From Kiritimatiellia bacterium (GTDB taxonomy: Bacteria; Verrucomicrobiota; Kiritimatiellia; RFP12; DVOR01): a stretch of 5,149 nucleotides of DNA. The position numbers and the translations under genes are program-made. Location: positions 1 through 5,149 of the forward strand of contig CAAGNN010000071.1 of the NCBI GenBank assembly GCA_900771325.1. The letters are read 5' to 3'. Positions within the stretch are counted from its first letter, which is position 1, and each line of letters begins with the position of its first letter. The notes under the pieces are model-generated. The model was not told the origin of the DNA, ran no database searches, and worked only from the letters and a program-made list of their open reading frames with translations. This document shows positions 5,146 to 5,149 of the stretch, piece by piece.

Positions 5146-5149
5146 ACCC

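Overview
This is a GC-rich bacterial chromosomal window. It holds one tight co-directional cluster of five complete plus-strand genes (about 307-5116), preceded by about 300 bases of repeat-rich non-coding DNA. Nothing in it fixes the taxon. A MurC-type peptidoglycan ligase and TcdA point to a bacterium, and the SO_0444-type metal exporter is best known from Gram-negative groups. A GC-rich Gram-negative such as a Verrucomicrobiota/PVC-type organism is only a guess.

Layout. Bases 1-139 are the right end of a 22-bp tandem array made of a constant 15-mer and a 7-bp module that occurs in just two forms. The left end of the array lies outside the window. Next come a 7-bp-stem hairpin (140-159), a second and unrelated 22-bp direct repeat (195-238), and an 11-bp GC-alternating direct repeat (263-287). 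An extended -10 promoter (290-298) sits so close to the first ATG (307) that the first mRNA is probably leaderless. The genes follow: an M42 metallo-aminopeptidase (307-1272), the tRNA 2'-O-methyltransferase trmJ (1287-2033), a divergent MurC-family ligase (2049-3341), a His-rich SO_0444-family Cu/Zn efflux permease (3349-4431) and tcdA, the ct6A-forming tRNA dehydratase (4424-5116). A possible terminator stem lies at 5125-5145, at the window edge.

How the genes relate. Gaps are 14, 15, 7 and -8 bases, so one operon is likely. trmJ and the MurC-like gene have clear Shine-Dalgarno sequences. The first, fourth and fifth genes have none, which fits leaderless initiation for the first and translational coupling for the last two. 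Two products modify the tRNA anticodon loop (TrmJ at position 32, TcdA at t6A37), one is related to cell-wall precursor synthesis, one exports metal and one trims peptides. This looks like a mixed housekeeping operon rather than a dedicated new pathway. I did not find a convincing new multi-gene system. The most unusual items are the two-module repeat array, the divergent ligase and an abrupt GC-skew reversal along co-directional genes.
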